Origin: DASWKG01 sp036396755
GTDB taxonomy: Bacteria; Actinomycetota; UBA4738; CALAEC01
Direction: 5' to 3'
NCBI GenBank assembly: GCA_036396755.1
Contig: DASWKG010000130.1
Coordinates: 1-27,223, forward strand
DNA: 27,223 nucleotides
Shown here piece by piece: positions 15,516 through 22,957 of this stretch; position 1 is the stretch's first letter, and each line of letters opens with the position of its first letter. Under the pieces are notes generated by a model, which had not been told where the DNA came from, did no database searches, and saw only the letters and a list, made by a program, of their open reading frames with translations. The translations under genes and the position numbers were made by a program.

Positions 15516-16933
15516 GCGGGCTCCGCAGGCTGGCCGCCCTCCTCTCGGTGTTCTCGCTCGTCGCCCTCGCCTGCGGCCAGAAGCCGGGCGTGCACCTCGA
15601 GGGCGAGACGGTCGCAGCCGGAGACACGAGCAGCACGACGGGTCTCGACGGCAGCACGACCGACACGAGCGGCCTCGACGGAAGCACGACGACCGACACC
15701 ACCACCGGAACCACCGACACGACCGGCACGACGGGCGACACCACGGGGACGACCACCGGGACCAACGGGACCAACGACACCACGGGAGACACGAGCGGTG
15801 ACACCGGCGGTGACACCGGGTCCACCACGATCGGGTCGGACCGCACCGGCGTCGAGGCCGACAAGATCACCATCGCCCTGCACGCCCCGGTCACCGGGGC
15901 GGCCCCCATCCGCTCCGACTCGTTCCGGACCGGCAAGGACCTCTACTGGGACCACGGGGACAACGGGAAGCCGGTCGAGATCTACGGGCGGCAGGTCGAG
16001 GTCCTGTTCGCCGACGACAAGTACAACCCGTCGACGGCCAAGAGCGTCTGCCAGCAGATGGCCGAGTCGGGGAACGCGTTCCTCCTGATCGGAGGCGGCG
16101 GCACCGACCAGATCAAGGCCTGCGCCGACTACGCCCACAGCAAGGGGATCCCGTACCTGTCCGCCGGCGTGACCGAGAACGGCCTCCGTGGGCTCCCCGA
16201 GTACTTCGCCGTATCGATGTCGTACAAGCAGCAGGTGCCGCTGCTCGCGCAGTACGTGAAGAACGTGCTCCACGTGAGCGACAACAGCAAGGTCGTGATG
16301 ATCGCCAGCGACACCGCGAACTTCGACGACGCGGTGGGGGCCTTCGAGGAGTCGTTCCCCGGCGCGGCCGTGATCCGCTCCTCGAAGAGCGGCTCGGGGA
16401 CCGAGTACGCCGACGACGTCTGCAACGGCCCCGCCAAGAAGTACGACGTGGTGTTCCCCCTCACCTCACCGACGTTCTTCCTCGAGCTCGAGGGCTCGGC
16501 CGCCTGCAACCCCCAGTACGCCGGCCTCGGGATCACCCACGGCCTGAACACGGTCGCCTCGACCGGCTGCCGGACCGCCACGGGGTCGATGAACGGGGCC
16601 AGGTTCTTCTCCCCCGCCTTCGCGTACAAGAACACGGCGACCGAAGCCAAGGACTTCCGAGCCGCGGGCGGCATCGACGACATCCAGTTCCTGATCTGGG
16701 GGATCTCCAAGGCCCTGCATCAGCTCCTGCTCGCCGCGGGTGAGGACCTCACGAGGGAGGGGTTCATCGCCGCCGCCCAGAACGCCACGGGCATCGAGAC
16801 GGGGGTGTTCCCCGAGCTCAACTACTCCCCAACGAACCACTTCGGCGCGGCCCAGGTGCACGTGCTGAAGGCGGTCTGCTCGGGCTCCGGCGGCGAGTAC
16901 GTCACCGAGCGCTACTTCGCCGGCTCGTTCTAG
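15512..16933 (+). CDS. Branched-chain amino acid/amide-type ABC substrate-binding lipoprotein
   Basis: A 473-residue extracytoplasmic binding protein for the Liv-type transporter encoded downstream. It starts with a lipoprotein signal (LLSVFSLVALAC, Cys21), although the -3 residue is Ala rather than the usual Leu. A Thr/Gly/Asp-rich tether runs over about 36-108. The periplasmic-binding type I fold follows: ITIALHAPVTGAAPIRSDSFRTGKDLYWDHG, VEVLFADDKYNPSTAKSVCQQM, GIPYLSAGVTENGLRG, VVMIASDTANFDDAVGAFEESFPG and an ordinary C-terminus ending ERYFAGSF. The GTG start overlaps the previous stop. The ligand is not readable; members of this family bind amino acids, amides, urea or aromatic compounds. 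An 81-base gap with its own promoter separates it from livH. Confidence 0.88.
   Translation: MSGLRRLAALLSVFSLVALACGQKPGVHLEGETVAAGDTSSTTGLDGSTTDTSGLDGSTTTDTTTGTTDTTGTTGDTTGTTTGTNGTNDTTGDTSGDTGGDTGSTTIGSDRTGVEADKITIALHAPVTGAAPIRSDSFRTGKDLYWDHGDNGKPVEIYGRQVEVLFADDKYNPSTAKSVCQQMAESGNAFLLIGGGGTDQIKACADYAHSKGIPYLSAGVTENGLRGLPEYFAVSMSYKQQVPLLAQYVKNVLHVSDNSKVVMIASDTANFDDAVGAFEESFPGAAVIRSSKSGSGTEYADDVCNGPAKKYDVVFPLTSPTFFLELEGSAACNPQYAGLGITHGLNTVASTGCRTATGSMNGARFFSPAFAYKNTATEAKDFRAAGGIDDIQFLIWGISKALHQLLLAAGEDLTREGFIAAAQNATGIETGVFPELNYSPTNHFGAAQVHVLKAVCSGSGGEYVTERYFAGSF
15621..15834 (+). repeat. Low-complexity Thr/Gly/Asp-coding repeat in the binding lipoprotein
   Basis: Degenerate GAC-ACC-ACC / GGC-ACG-ACG type units code the Thr-rich tether between the lipid anchor and the binding domain. 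Units such as TGLDGSTTDT occur twice in a row. It probably varies in length between strains. Confidence 0.7.
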
Positions 16934-17002
16934 TCCCGTCGCCGGGCTGAGAGGATCGTTCGACCCGCTCGCCGTGAGGAGGCCCGCCCCCCAAGTGGCT
17001 GG

Positions 17003-17008
17003 TAGAGT
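17003..17008 (+). promoter_or_regulatory. -10 box (TAGAGT) for a leaderless livH transcript
   Basis: TAGAGT is followed by 6 bases and then the livH ATG at 17015, so the transcript should start at or beside the ATG. Exactly the same TAGAGT-N6-ATG arrangement lies before the TPR gene at 23809. It suggests that livHMGF can be transcribed apart from the binding-protein gene. Confidence 0.55.
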
Positions 17009-17014
17009 CCCCGC

Positions 17015-18088
17015 ATGATTCCGGCCGCCCTCTACGGGGTGTTCGACGGCACGGTGTCGGCCTCGGTCAACGGCTTCATCAACGGGGCGGTGATCGGCCT
17101 CGTCGCCGTCGGACTGGTCCTGGTCTACAAGGGCGCCCGCGTCTTCAACTTCGCCCAGGGCGAGTTCGGCACGGTGGCCGCGTTCGTGGCCTGGCTGCTC
17201 TTCACCTACGGCGGCCACCACCCGCTGTGGCTGGCGCTCCTGTGGGGGGTCGTCGCCGGGGCGCTCCTCGTCGGCATCCTCGCGGGCACGGTGAGCATGA
17301 GGGGAGCGACCATCGCGGGGCTCGGGGGAGCCGCGCTCATGACCTGGCTGCTCCAGGCGGGGGCGCAGCCGCTGTGGGTCTCCATCCCCGTCGGCCTCGG
17401 GGCAGGCACCGTGTTCGGCCTGGCCGTCGAGCGGCTGGTGGTCCGCCCGCTCCGAGACAAGGCCCGGGTCATCGTCCTCGTCGCGACCGCCGGCATCGCG
17501 ATCGGCACGATCTCGCTCCAACTCTTCCTCGGCGAGGCCGAGGTCCGCGTGCTCGCCCCCATCTACCAGCTCCGCGACGCGGCGGGCGACCCGTCGGCCT
17601 ACTTCTTCCTCGGTGCCGCCATCTCGGCGCAGCAGCTGATCATCCTCGGCATCCTCGCGGTCTCGGCGCTCGCGCTGTGGCTATTCTTCTCCCGCACGAA
17701 CCTCGGGCTGGCCGTGCTCGGCACCTCGCAGGACACGCTCGCGACCCGGCTGTCGGGGATCAGCGTGAACCGCGTCTCCGCGTTCGTGTGGGGCCTCGCC
17801 GCGCTCATGGGGTCGGTCGCGGGGATCCTGTACGCGGGGCAGGTGTTCCTCGCGCCCGGGCTCGTCACGTCGAGCCTGCTCATCCCCGCCTTCACCGGCG
17901 CGGTTCTCGGGGGCATGACGAGCCTGCCCGGCGCGTTCCTCGGCGGCCTGCTCGTGGGGGTCGCACGGGACGTGGGCGCGCAGATCATCCCCGAGTCGAT
18001 CACCGGAGGAGCCGAGCTCACGGTGTTCGCGCTGCTGCTCCTCGTGCTGCTGGTCCGGCCGCAGGGGCTGCTGGGGTCCGAGACATGA
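17015..18088 (+). CDS. livH: Branched-chain amino acid-type ABC transporter permease LivH
   Basis: A 357-residue inner-membrane permease. The N-terminal NGFINGAVIGLVAVGLVLVYKGARVFNFAQGEFGTVAAFVAW is the classic LivH start, in which FNFAQGE is nearly invariant. Later marks are GLAVERLVVRPLRDKARVIVLVATAGIAIG and FFSRTNLGLAVLGTSQDTLATRLSGISVNRVSAFVWGLAALMGSVAGIL, the coupling loop and following helices. The end is FTGAVLGGMTSLPGAFLGGLLVGV...LLVRPQGLLG. It pairs with LivM to form the channel driven by LivG and LivF. The 5' end appears leaderless. Its stop overlaps the livM start (ATGA). It is longer than E. coli LivH (about 308), mainly through extra loop residues between helices 3 and 5. Confidence 0.95.
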   Translation: MIPAALYGVFDGTVSASVNGFINGAVIGLVAVGLVLVYKGARVFNFAQGEFGTVAAFVAWLLFTYGGHHPLWLALLWGVVAGALLVGILAGTVSMRGATIAGLGGAALMTWLLQAGAQPLWVSIPVGLGAGTVFGLAVERLVVRPLRDKARVIVLVATAGIAIGTISLQLFLGEAEVRVLAPIYQLRDAAGDPSAYFFLGAAISAQQLIILGILAVSALALWLFFSRTNLGLAVLGTSQDTLATRLSGISVNRVSAFVWGLAALMGSVAGILYAGQVFLAPGLVTSSLLIPAFTGAVLGGMTSLPGAFLGGLLVGVARDVGAQIIPESITGGAELTVFALLLLVLLVRPQGLLGSET

Positions 18089-19473
18089 GCGAGCGAGCGA
18101 CCACCCGCCGTCCGCGCCGCGCCGCGGCACAGGAGGGCCCGGCCACCCCGAGCCCCGACGCGGGTCCGCCCGGCCGCCCCATCGCAGGGGACGGTCCCAT
18201 CGCGGGCGAGCGACCGAGGCTGAGCCGCGGCGGGTTCATCGCCCGGGCGATCGTGGCGCTCACGATCGCTGCGGCCGTCTTCATCATCCCGATCTTCATC
18301 GAGCCCTTCCAGGCGAACTTCGCCACCCGCGCCGCGATCTTCGCGATCATCGGGCTCTCGATGAACATCCTGCTCGGCTACGCCGGGCAGATCTCGCTCG
18401 GCCACCAGGCCTTCGTCGGCGTGGGTGCCTTCATCTCGGGCAACATGGCCTCCGAGGTCGGGCTCTCCTTCTGGCTGGCCCTCCCGATCGCGGCGATCGG
18501 CGGCGCCATCTCCGCCGCTCTGCTCGGGCTGGTCGCCCTCCGCCTGAAGGGCCTCTATCTCGCCCTGATCACGCTCGCCTACGGGCGGGTGGCCGAGGCG
18601 TCGATCTTCAACATCCGCGCGCTCACGGGCGGCGGCGAGGGGGTCCAGGCCCCCCGCCCGGCCGGCTTCACGACCGACCACGGCTTCCTCTACCTGTGCG
18701 TGCTGTTCCTCGCGCTGGTGCTCTTCCTCGACTGGCGGCTCACCAAGTCGAAGGCCGGGCGCGCGATCATCGCCCTCCGCCACGACGAGCGGGTGGCGGC
18801 GACGCTCGGGGTCAACACGACCTTCTACAAGATCCTCGCCTTCAGCCTGTCGGGCTTCATCGCGGGCCTCGCGGGAAGCCTGTTCGCGCACTGGCAGCAG
18901 GTGGTGGTGGCCGACGACTTCGTCCTGTCGATCGCCTTCACCTGGGTGTTCATGACGGTGGTCGGCGGCCTCGGGTCCAAGGCGGGCGTCGTGATCGGGT
19001 CCATCTTCTTCGGGGTGTTCCCGTTCCTGTTCGAGCCGCTGCTCACGAAGATCCTCGACCTGTGGATGGCGGCCGAGCGGGCCCACGAGATCGCCGCGCA
19101 GAGCGTGCGTCTCGAGCCCGTCGTGGGCGCCCTCCTCTTGGTGCTCACGCTGATCCTCTACCCCGGCGGTATCGGCCAGCAGCTGCTCCCGCTACGTCGG
19201 TGGCTCTCCGGTGGCCGGTTCCTCGAGCACCGGGGAAAGCGCGAGCGCTTCGTCGACCATCGCGACGCCGACGAGGGCGGGGGCGCCGGCGCCGATGCCA
19301 CGGCCGCGCTCCCCTCCGCGGCGGCGGAGACCGGGCCCGGCCCCGAGGACGCCACGGCGGAGAGATCGCCGGCGAAGCGGAGCCGAACGCGCTCGAAAGC
19401 TCCCGGCGCCGCGGCCAAAGCGGCGCCCTCCAAGACCACGGGCACCCGGCGGTCCAAGAAGGAGGGCTCCTGA
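18085..19473 (+). CDS. livM: Branched-chain amino acid-type ABC transporter permease LivM with long basic C-terminal tail
   Basis: A 462-residue permease. The membrane core (about 50-365) has IFAIIGLSMNILLGYAGQISLGHQAFVGVGAF, the LivM hallmark, plus LRLKGLYLALITLAYGRVAEASIFN, GRAIIALRHDERVAATLGVNTTFYKILAFSLSGFIAGLAGSLFAHW and VGGLGSKAGVVIGSIFFGVFP. Two additions are odd. A Pro/Arg-rich N-terminal stretch of about 45 residues precedes the first helix. A C-terminal tail of about 90 residues is rich in Ala, Lys, Arg, Ser and Thr (SPAKRSRTRSKAPGAAAKAAPSK), resembling histone-H1-like tails, and presumably lies in the cytoplasm. The start is the ATG overlapping livH; the longer open frame is a shadow. 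The livG ATG overlaps its stop (TGATG). Confidence 0.93.
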   Translation: MSERATTRRPRRAAAQEGPATPSPDAGPPGRPIAGDGPIAGERPRLSRGGFIARAIVALTIAAAVFIIPIFIEPFQANFATRAAIFAIIGLSMNILLGYAGQISLGHQAFVGVGAFISGNMASEVGLSFWLALPIAAIGGAISAALLGLVALRLKGLYLALITLAYGRVAEASIFNIRALTGGGEGVQAPRPAGFTTDHGFLYLCVLFLALVLFLDWRLTKSKAGRAIIALRHDERVAATLGVNTTFYKILAFSLSGFIAGLAGSLFAHWQQVVVADDFVLSIAFTWVFMTVVGGLGSKAGVVIGSIFFGVFPFLFEPLLTKILDLWMAAERAHEIAAQSVRLEPVVGALLLVLTLILYPGGIGQQLLPLRRWLSGGRFLEHRGKRERFVDHRDADEGGGAGADATAALPSAAAETGPGPEDATAERSPAKRSRTRSKAPGAAAKAAPSKTTGTRRSKKEGS

Positions 19474-20249
19474 TGGCCAAGGTGCTCGCGTCGAAGGAGG
19501 TCTCGATCAGGTTCGGCGGCCTGCAGGCGCTCGACGGCGTCGACGTCGAGGTCGGCGAGTGGGAGATCGTGGGCCTCATCGGCCCGAACGGCGCCGGCAA
19601 GACCACGTTCTTCAACTGCCTCACGGGCATCTACAAGCCGAACACCGGCACCGTCACCTACCGGGGGAAGGACGTCACCCGCCTGCCCACGCACAAGCGG
19701 GCGGCGATCGGCCTCGGGCGCTCGTGGCAGAACCTCGGCGTGGCGAGGGACCTCACCGTGCTCGACAACATGCTGATCGCCCAGCACCCCCACGTCCCGT
19801 ACAGCGCGCTGGGAGGCCTCCTCGGGATGCCTGGGACCTACCCCGTCGAGCGCAACCTCCGGCGCGACGCCGAGGAGATCCTCGAGTTCCTCGGCCTGCT
19901 CGAGGTGCGAGACGAGGTCGCGACCAACCTGCCGTACGGAACACTGAAGCTCGTCGACCTCGCGATGACGCTCGCGACCGACCCCGAGATGCTGCTGCTC
20001 GACGAGCCGTCCTCGGGGATGAGCCCCGACGAAGCGCACCGGCTCGGCGACACCCTGCGATTCCTCCGCGACACGCTGGGGCTCACCATCCTCATGATCG
20101 AGCACCACGTGCCGCTCGTCGTGGGCGTCTGCGACTACGTGTACGTGCTCAACTTCGGGAAGATCCTGGCCAGGGGGAAGCCGGAAGAGGTCCAGCGGCA
20201 CCCCGAGGTCGTCGCCGCCTACCTGGGAGAAGATCATGGCGCTGCTTGA
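19473..20249 (+). CDS. livG: Branched-chain amino acid-type ABC transporter ATPase LivG
   Basis: A 258-residue ATPase subunit. Walker A is GPNGAGKT at 37-44, and FNCLTGIYKPNTGTVTYRGKDVTRLPTHKRAAIGLGRSWQNLGVARDLTVLDNMLIAQH is typical of LivG. The signature region reads LPYGTLKLVDLAMTLATDP, with LPYG in place of LSGG as usual for this subfamily, though family members more often have LPYGxQR. Walker B is MLLLDEPSSGMSPDE, with the H-loop in LMIEHHVPLVVGVCDYVYVLNFGKILARG. It acts at the inner membrane face together with LivF. Its last 14 bases overlap the livF start, so the two are translationally coupled. Confidence 0.95.
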   Translation: MAKVLASKEVSIRFGGLQALDGVDVEVGEWEIVGLIGPNGAGKTTFFNCLTGIYKPNTGTVTYRGKDVTRLPTHKRAAIGLGRSWQNLGVARDLTVLDNMLIAQHPHVPYSALGGLLGMPGTYPVERNLRRDAEEILEFLGLLEVRDEVATNLPYGTLKLVDLAMTLATDPEMLLLDEPSSGMSPDEAHRLGDTLRFLRDTLGLTILMIEHHVPLVVGVCDYVYVLNFGKILARGKPEEVQRHPEVVAAYLGEDHGAA

Positions 20250-20952
20250 GCTGGACGGGGTCCGCACGGGCTACGGGCACACGCCGGTCCTGCACGGCGT
20301 GGACCTGGCGATCGAGGAGGGCGAGACGGCGGTCGTCCTCGGGCTGAACGGCGCCGGGAAGACGACGACGATGCTGACCATCGCCGGCATCCTGAAGCCC
20401 TGGTCCGGCGAGATCCGCTTCGACGGCGGGCAGGTCGGCGGTCAGGACACGCGCAAGCTCGTGGCGGCGGGGATCGTCCTGGTTCCGGAGGGGCGCCATG
20501 TGTTCCCCGGGCTGTCGGTGGCCAACAACCTTCGCCTGGGGGCCTGGACCGTCCGGCGCGACCGCGCCTTCTACAACGAGCGGCTCAAGCAGGTGTTCGA
20601 GTACTTCCCGATCCTCGAGGAGCGGCGCAACCAGATGGCCGGGACACTGTCGGGCGGGGAGCAGCAGATGCTCGCGATCGGACGCGGGCTGATGGCTCGG
20701 CCGCGTCTCCTCCTGATCGACGAGGCCTCGCTCGGGCTGTCGCCCAAGCTCGTCCAGCAGGTGTTCCAGATCGTCCAGCGCATCAACACCGACGGCGTCA
20801 CGGTGCTCATGGTCGAGCAGAACGCCGGGTCGGTCCGGCTGGCCCAGCGGGCCTTCATCATGGACAAGGGCCAGATCATCTTCCAGGGAAGCGGGTCCGA
20901 GCTCCTCGAGCAGGGAGAGCTCCGGAAGGCCTACCTGGGCGCGCCCGCGTAG
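20236..20952 (+). CDS. livF: Branched-chain amino acid-type ABC transporter ATPase LivF
   Basis: A 238-residue ATPase subunit and the last gene of the transporter operon. Walker A is GLNGAGKTTT. PEGRHVFPGLSVANNLRLGAW is the LivF-type switch region, LSGGEQQMLAIGRGLMARP the signature, and LLLIDEASLGLSP Walker B, with Ala where Pro is more usual after DE. VLMVEQNAGSVRLAQRAFIMDKGQIIFQGSGSELL holds the H-loop-equivalent region, in which Gln replaces His as in many LivF proteins. It begins inside the livG end. The stop lies only a few bases from the convergent membrane-protein gene, and no clear terminator is visible there. Confidence 0.95.
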   Translation: MALLELDGVRTGYGHTPVLHGVDLAIEEGETAVVLGLNGAGKTTTMLTIAGILKPWSGEIRFDGGQVGGQDTRKLVAAGIVLVPEGRHVFPGLSVANNLRLGAWTVRRDRAFYNERLKQVFEYFPILEERRNQMAGTLSGGEQQMLAIGRGLMARPRLLLIDEASLGLSPKLVQQVFQIVQRINTDGVTVLMVEQNAGSVRLAQRAFIMDKGQIIFQGSGSELLEQGELRKAYLGAPA

Positions 20953-20955
20953 GGC

Positions 20956-21507
20956 TCAGGGCTTCCTCGAACGACGACGAGAGGAGCTCGCCTTCGCCGG
21001 GGCGGACGTCTCGCCGGCCTCGGAGGGGGCCTTCCCCCCGTTGGCCGGCTCGTCGAGGGTCCCGGGCGAGCAGACGCGGCAGGGAGCGAGACCCGAGGCC
21101 GACGCGACCTGCAGGCTTACCTTCTCGAGGTCCTTGTCCTTGACCAGGCGGCACTCGGGCCGGTGGTAGGTGGACTTCCCGGCAAGGACGAGGCCGTCGG
21201 TCGACCCCTCGCCGACCGTGAGCGCCGTGCCCAGGCGGCCCATCACCTGGATGAGCTCCTGGGTCCGGGCCTCGGCCTTGATCCGCTCCGCGCGGAGCCC
21301 CGACATGACGAGGAGGGCGGAGCCGGTGACCACCATCGCTAGCCCCCCGAGCCCGCCCGAGACGATGTAGGGCAGCTGGCACTGGGAGCAGTCCCTGCCG
21401 GCCATGCCCCACCAGCCCAGGAAGATCACGACGCCCCCGCCCAGGATCAGGACGAGCCCGGCGATCGTGCGGAACCTGACCTGGCGGTCCCCGCCGATCC
21501 GCTTCAT
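20956..21507 (-). CDS. Two-TM membrane protein with a Cys/His zinc-site-like C-terminal motif
   Basis: A 183-residue protein that I do not recognise as a named family. TM1 is about 14-34 (TIAGLVLILGGGVVIFLGWWG). A short outside loop holds C40-x2-C43. TM2 is about 48-69. The cytoplasmic part has a helix and then GKSTYHRPECRLVKDKDLEKVSLQVASASGLAPCRVCSP, with H115, C119, C143 and C146. That last segment resembles the short 'YHxxxCxxV...A...G..PCxxC' metal-binding modules seen at the ends of many secreted or nuclease-linked proteins (Ada-like zinc site). The C-terminal 35 residues are Ser/Arg-rich and disordered. A good ribosome site (GGGAGGA) lies 8 bases before the ATG. It follows ssb on the same strand but has its own -10 box. 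Confidence 0.7.
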   Translation of the reverse strand: MKRIGGDRQVRFRTIAGLVLILGGGVVIFLGWWGMAGRDCSQCQLPYIVSGGLGGLAMVVTGSALLVMSGLRAERIKAEARTQELIQVMGRLGTALTVGEGSTDGLVLAGKSTYHRPECRLVKDKDLEKVSLQVASASGLAPCRVCSPGTLDEPANGGKAPSEAGETSAPAKASSSRRRSRKP

Positions 21508-21533
21508 GTGACGATTCCTCCCGGCACGCGCAG

Positions 21534-21539
21534 ATTATA
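21534..21539 (-). promoter_or_regulatory. Consensus -10 box (TATAAT) for the Cys-motif membrane protein
   Basis: A perfect TATAAT on the minus strand lies 26 bases before the ATG at 21507, between the ssb stop and this gene. A normal leader with a ribosome site would result. No TTGACA-like -35 is seen at 17 bases. Confidence 0.5.
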
Positions 21540-21563
21540 GGCCGCGGCCGGGAGGCCTCGCTC

Positions 21564-21878
21564 CTATTCGGTTTCCGTGTCCTCGAGCTTCCTTATCTCT
21601 GCCGCGATCACCTCCATGATCGACCTGCCGCCTCCTTGGCCCCGGAAATACCGGCGGACCAGGCGGCCCCGGACCATGACGTGATCGCCCTTGGCGAGTC
21701 GCTCACAGCCCTTTCGTGCGGAGCCGTCCCAGGCCGCGACCGGGAGGGGGAGAACGCGCTTTCCGGTCTCGGGCACCTGGAGGCGCAGCCTGGCCACACG
21801 GTCGCCGGAGGGCATCTCGACCACCTCGGGGTCGGTCGAGAGCCGTCCGGCGAGCACCACCACGTTCACCGTGACCAT
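21564..21878 (-). CDS. ssb: Short single-stranded DNA-binding protein (SSB-type OB fold)
   Basis: A 104-residue OB-fold protein: MVTVNVVVLAGRLSTDPEVVEMPSGDRVARLRLQVPETGKRVLPLPVAAWDGSARKGCERLAKGDHVMVRGRLVRRYFRGQGGGRSIMEVIAAEIRKLEDTETE. The N-x-V-x-L-x-G-R-L opening and the G-D-H-V-M-V-R-G-R-L segment are SSB hallmarks. It ends shortly after the OB fold in acidic EDTETE and lacks the Gly-rich linker and DDDIPF-like tip that bind partner proteins in the housekeeping SSB. It is therefore probably a paralogue (SsbB-like or element-type) rather than the replicative copy. The ribosome site is unusually strong. Confidence 0.85.
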   Translation of the reverse strand: MVTVNVVVLAGRLSTDPEVVEMPSGDRVARLRLQVPETGKRVLPLPVAAWDGSARKGCERLAKGDHVMVRGRLVRRYFRGQGGGRSIMEVIAAEIRKLEDTETE

Positions 21879-21884
21879 GTGCCA

Positions 21885-21893
21885 CCTCCTTTC
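21885..21893 (-). promoter_or_regulatory. Near-perfect ribosome binding site of ssb
   Basis: AAAGGAGGTGG stands 6 bases before the ATG at 21878 and matches the 16S anti-SD almost fully. Most neighbouring genes have weak or no such site. A TAGGGT box at 21899-21904 on the same strand could be the -10 element. Confidence 0.6.
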
Positions 21894-21958
21894 GAGGCGA
21901 CCCTACAACCCCCCTCTGACATGGACGCCGGAGGCCGCGGGCGCCTGCGCGGACCGGC

Positions 21959-21964
21959 TAGACT
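21959..21964 (+). promoter_or_regulatory. Candidate -10 box (TAGACT) for the MBL-fold gene
   Basis: TAGACT lies 8 bases before the ATG at 21973, with no ribosome site between, consistent with a leaderless or nearly leaderless transcript. Confidence 0.45.
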
Positions 21965-21972
21965 CCCGCCCG

Positions 21973-22932
21973 ATGGCTCGAACCTTCGAGGCTGCCCCCG
22001 GCATCACCGCGATCGACACGCGCATGTTCTCCCGCGAGAACGCCACGTCGGCCTACCTCGTGGCGGGCCGGGAGCCGGCGCTGGTCGAGACCGGATCGAC
22101 GCTGTGCGTCGACGAGATCGAGCAGGGGCTGGAGGAGCTCGGCGTGGGCGCCGGCGACCTCGCGCACATCGTGGTCACCCACATCCACCTCGACCACGCG
22201 GGCGGGGCCGGGGCGATGGCCTCGCGCTTCCCCTCGGCGACCGTTTGGGTCCACGAGCGGGGCGCGCCCCACCTCGCCGACCCCACGAAGCTCATCGCGA
22301 GCGCCGAGCGCATCTACGGCGTCGACGGGCTCCGGGAGCTGTTCGGCGCCGTCGAGCCGGTGCCCGAAGAACGCATCCGGGCGCTCACCGACGGCGACGT
22401 GATCTCGCTCGGCGGCGACCGGACCTTGACCGCGCTGTACACGCCCGGGCACGCCGGCCACCACGTCTGCCTCGCCGACTCTGCGACCGGAGGCGTCTTC
22501 GTGGGCGACGCGTTCGGGGTGTTCCTGCCCGATGTGGGCGTGCTGCGGCCTGCCACTCCCCCGCCCGAGTTCGACCTCGAGCAGGCTATCGCCAGCATCC
22601 GCCGGGTACGGGAGCGGCGGCCCTCGAGGATCCTGTTCAGCCACTTCGGGCCCTCGTCCGCGGTGGAGGAGCTCTGCGGGCTCGCTGTCGCCCGCCTCGA
22701 GCACTGGACCGACGTCGTCCGCACGGCACTCGAACGGACCGAGGACCTCGACGAGATCGTCTCCATCCTCCGGGAGGGAACGGTGGGCGAGCTGATCCCC
22801 GACCCGAGCGAGCGCAGCGACGTCGAGGAGCGCTATGAGCTGCTCACGAGCTACGAGATGAACGCGCTGGGCATCACGCGGTACCTGCGGAAGCAAGCGG
22901 AGCGAGCGAGGCGCGAGGAGCCAGGGGGCTGA
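21973..22932 (+). CDS. Metallo-beta-lactamase-fold hydrolase (glyoxalase II-like)
   Basis: A 319-residue cytosolic MBL-fold protein. The two-metal site is shown by THIHLDHAGGAGAM (H70, H72, D74, H75), YTPGHAGHHVCL (third His ligand), VGDAFG (bridging Asp) and RILFSHFGPS (last His). The C-terminal 90 residues are a helical domain with VRTALERTEDLDEIVSILREG, common in MBL proteins acting on small thioester or ester substrates. I chose the ATG at 21973 because the protein begins properly there (MARTFEAAPGITAIDTRMF); the longer frame upstream is antisense of ssb. The substrate is unknown. The gene stands alone between ssb (divergent) and the TPR gene (convergent). Confidence 0.88.
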   Translation: MARTFEAAPGITAIDTRMFSRENATSAYLVAGREPALVETGSTLCVDEIEQGLEELGVGAGDLAHIVVTHIHLDHAGGAGAMASRFPSATVWVHERGAPHLADPTKLIASAERIYGVDGLRELFGAVEPVPEERIRALTDGDVISLGGDRTLTALYTPGHAGHHVCLADSATGGVFVGDAFGVFLPDVGVLRPATPPPEFDLEQAIASIRRVRERRPSRILFSHFGPSSAVEELCGLAVARLEHWTDVVRTALERTEDLDEIVSILREGTVGELIPDPSERSDVEERYELLTSYEMNALGITRYLRKQAERARREEPGG

Positions 22933-22957
22933 GTCCGCCCAGGGCCGGGTCGTTCGC

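Noticed and set aside
15621..15834. CRISPR-like or tandem DNA repeat.
   Set aside because: The repeats are degenerate, codon-sized and in frame; they encode a Thr-rich tether.
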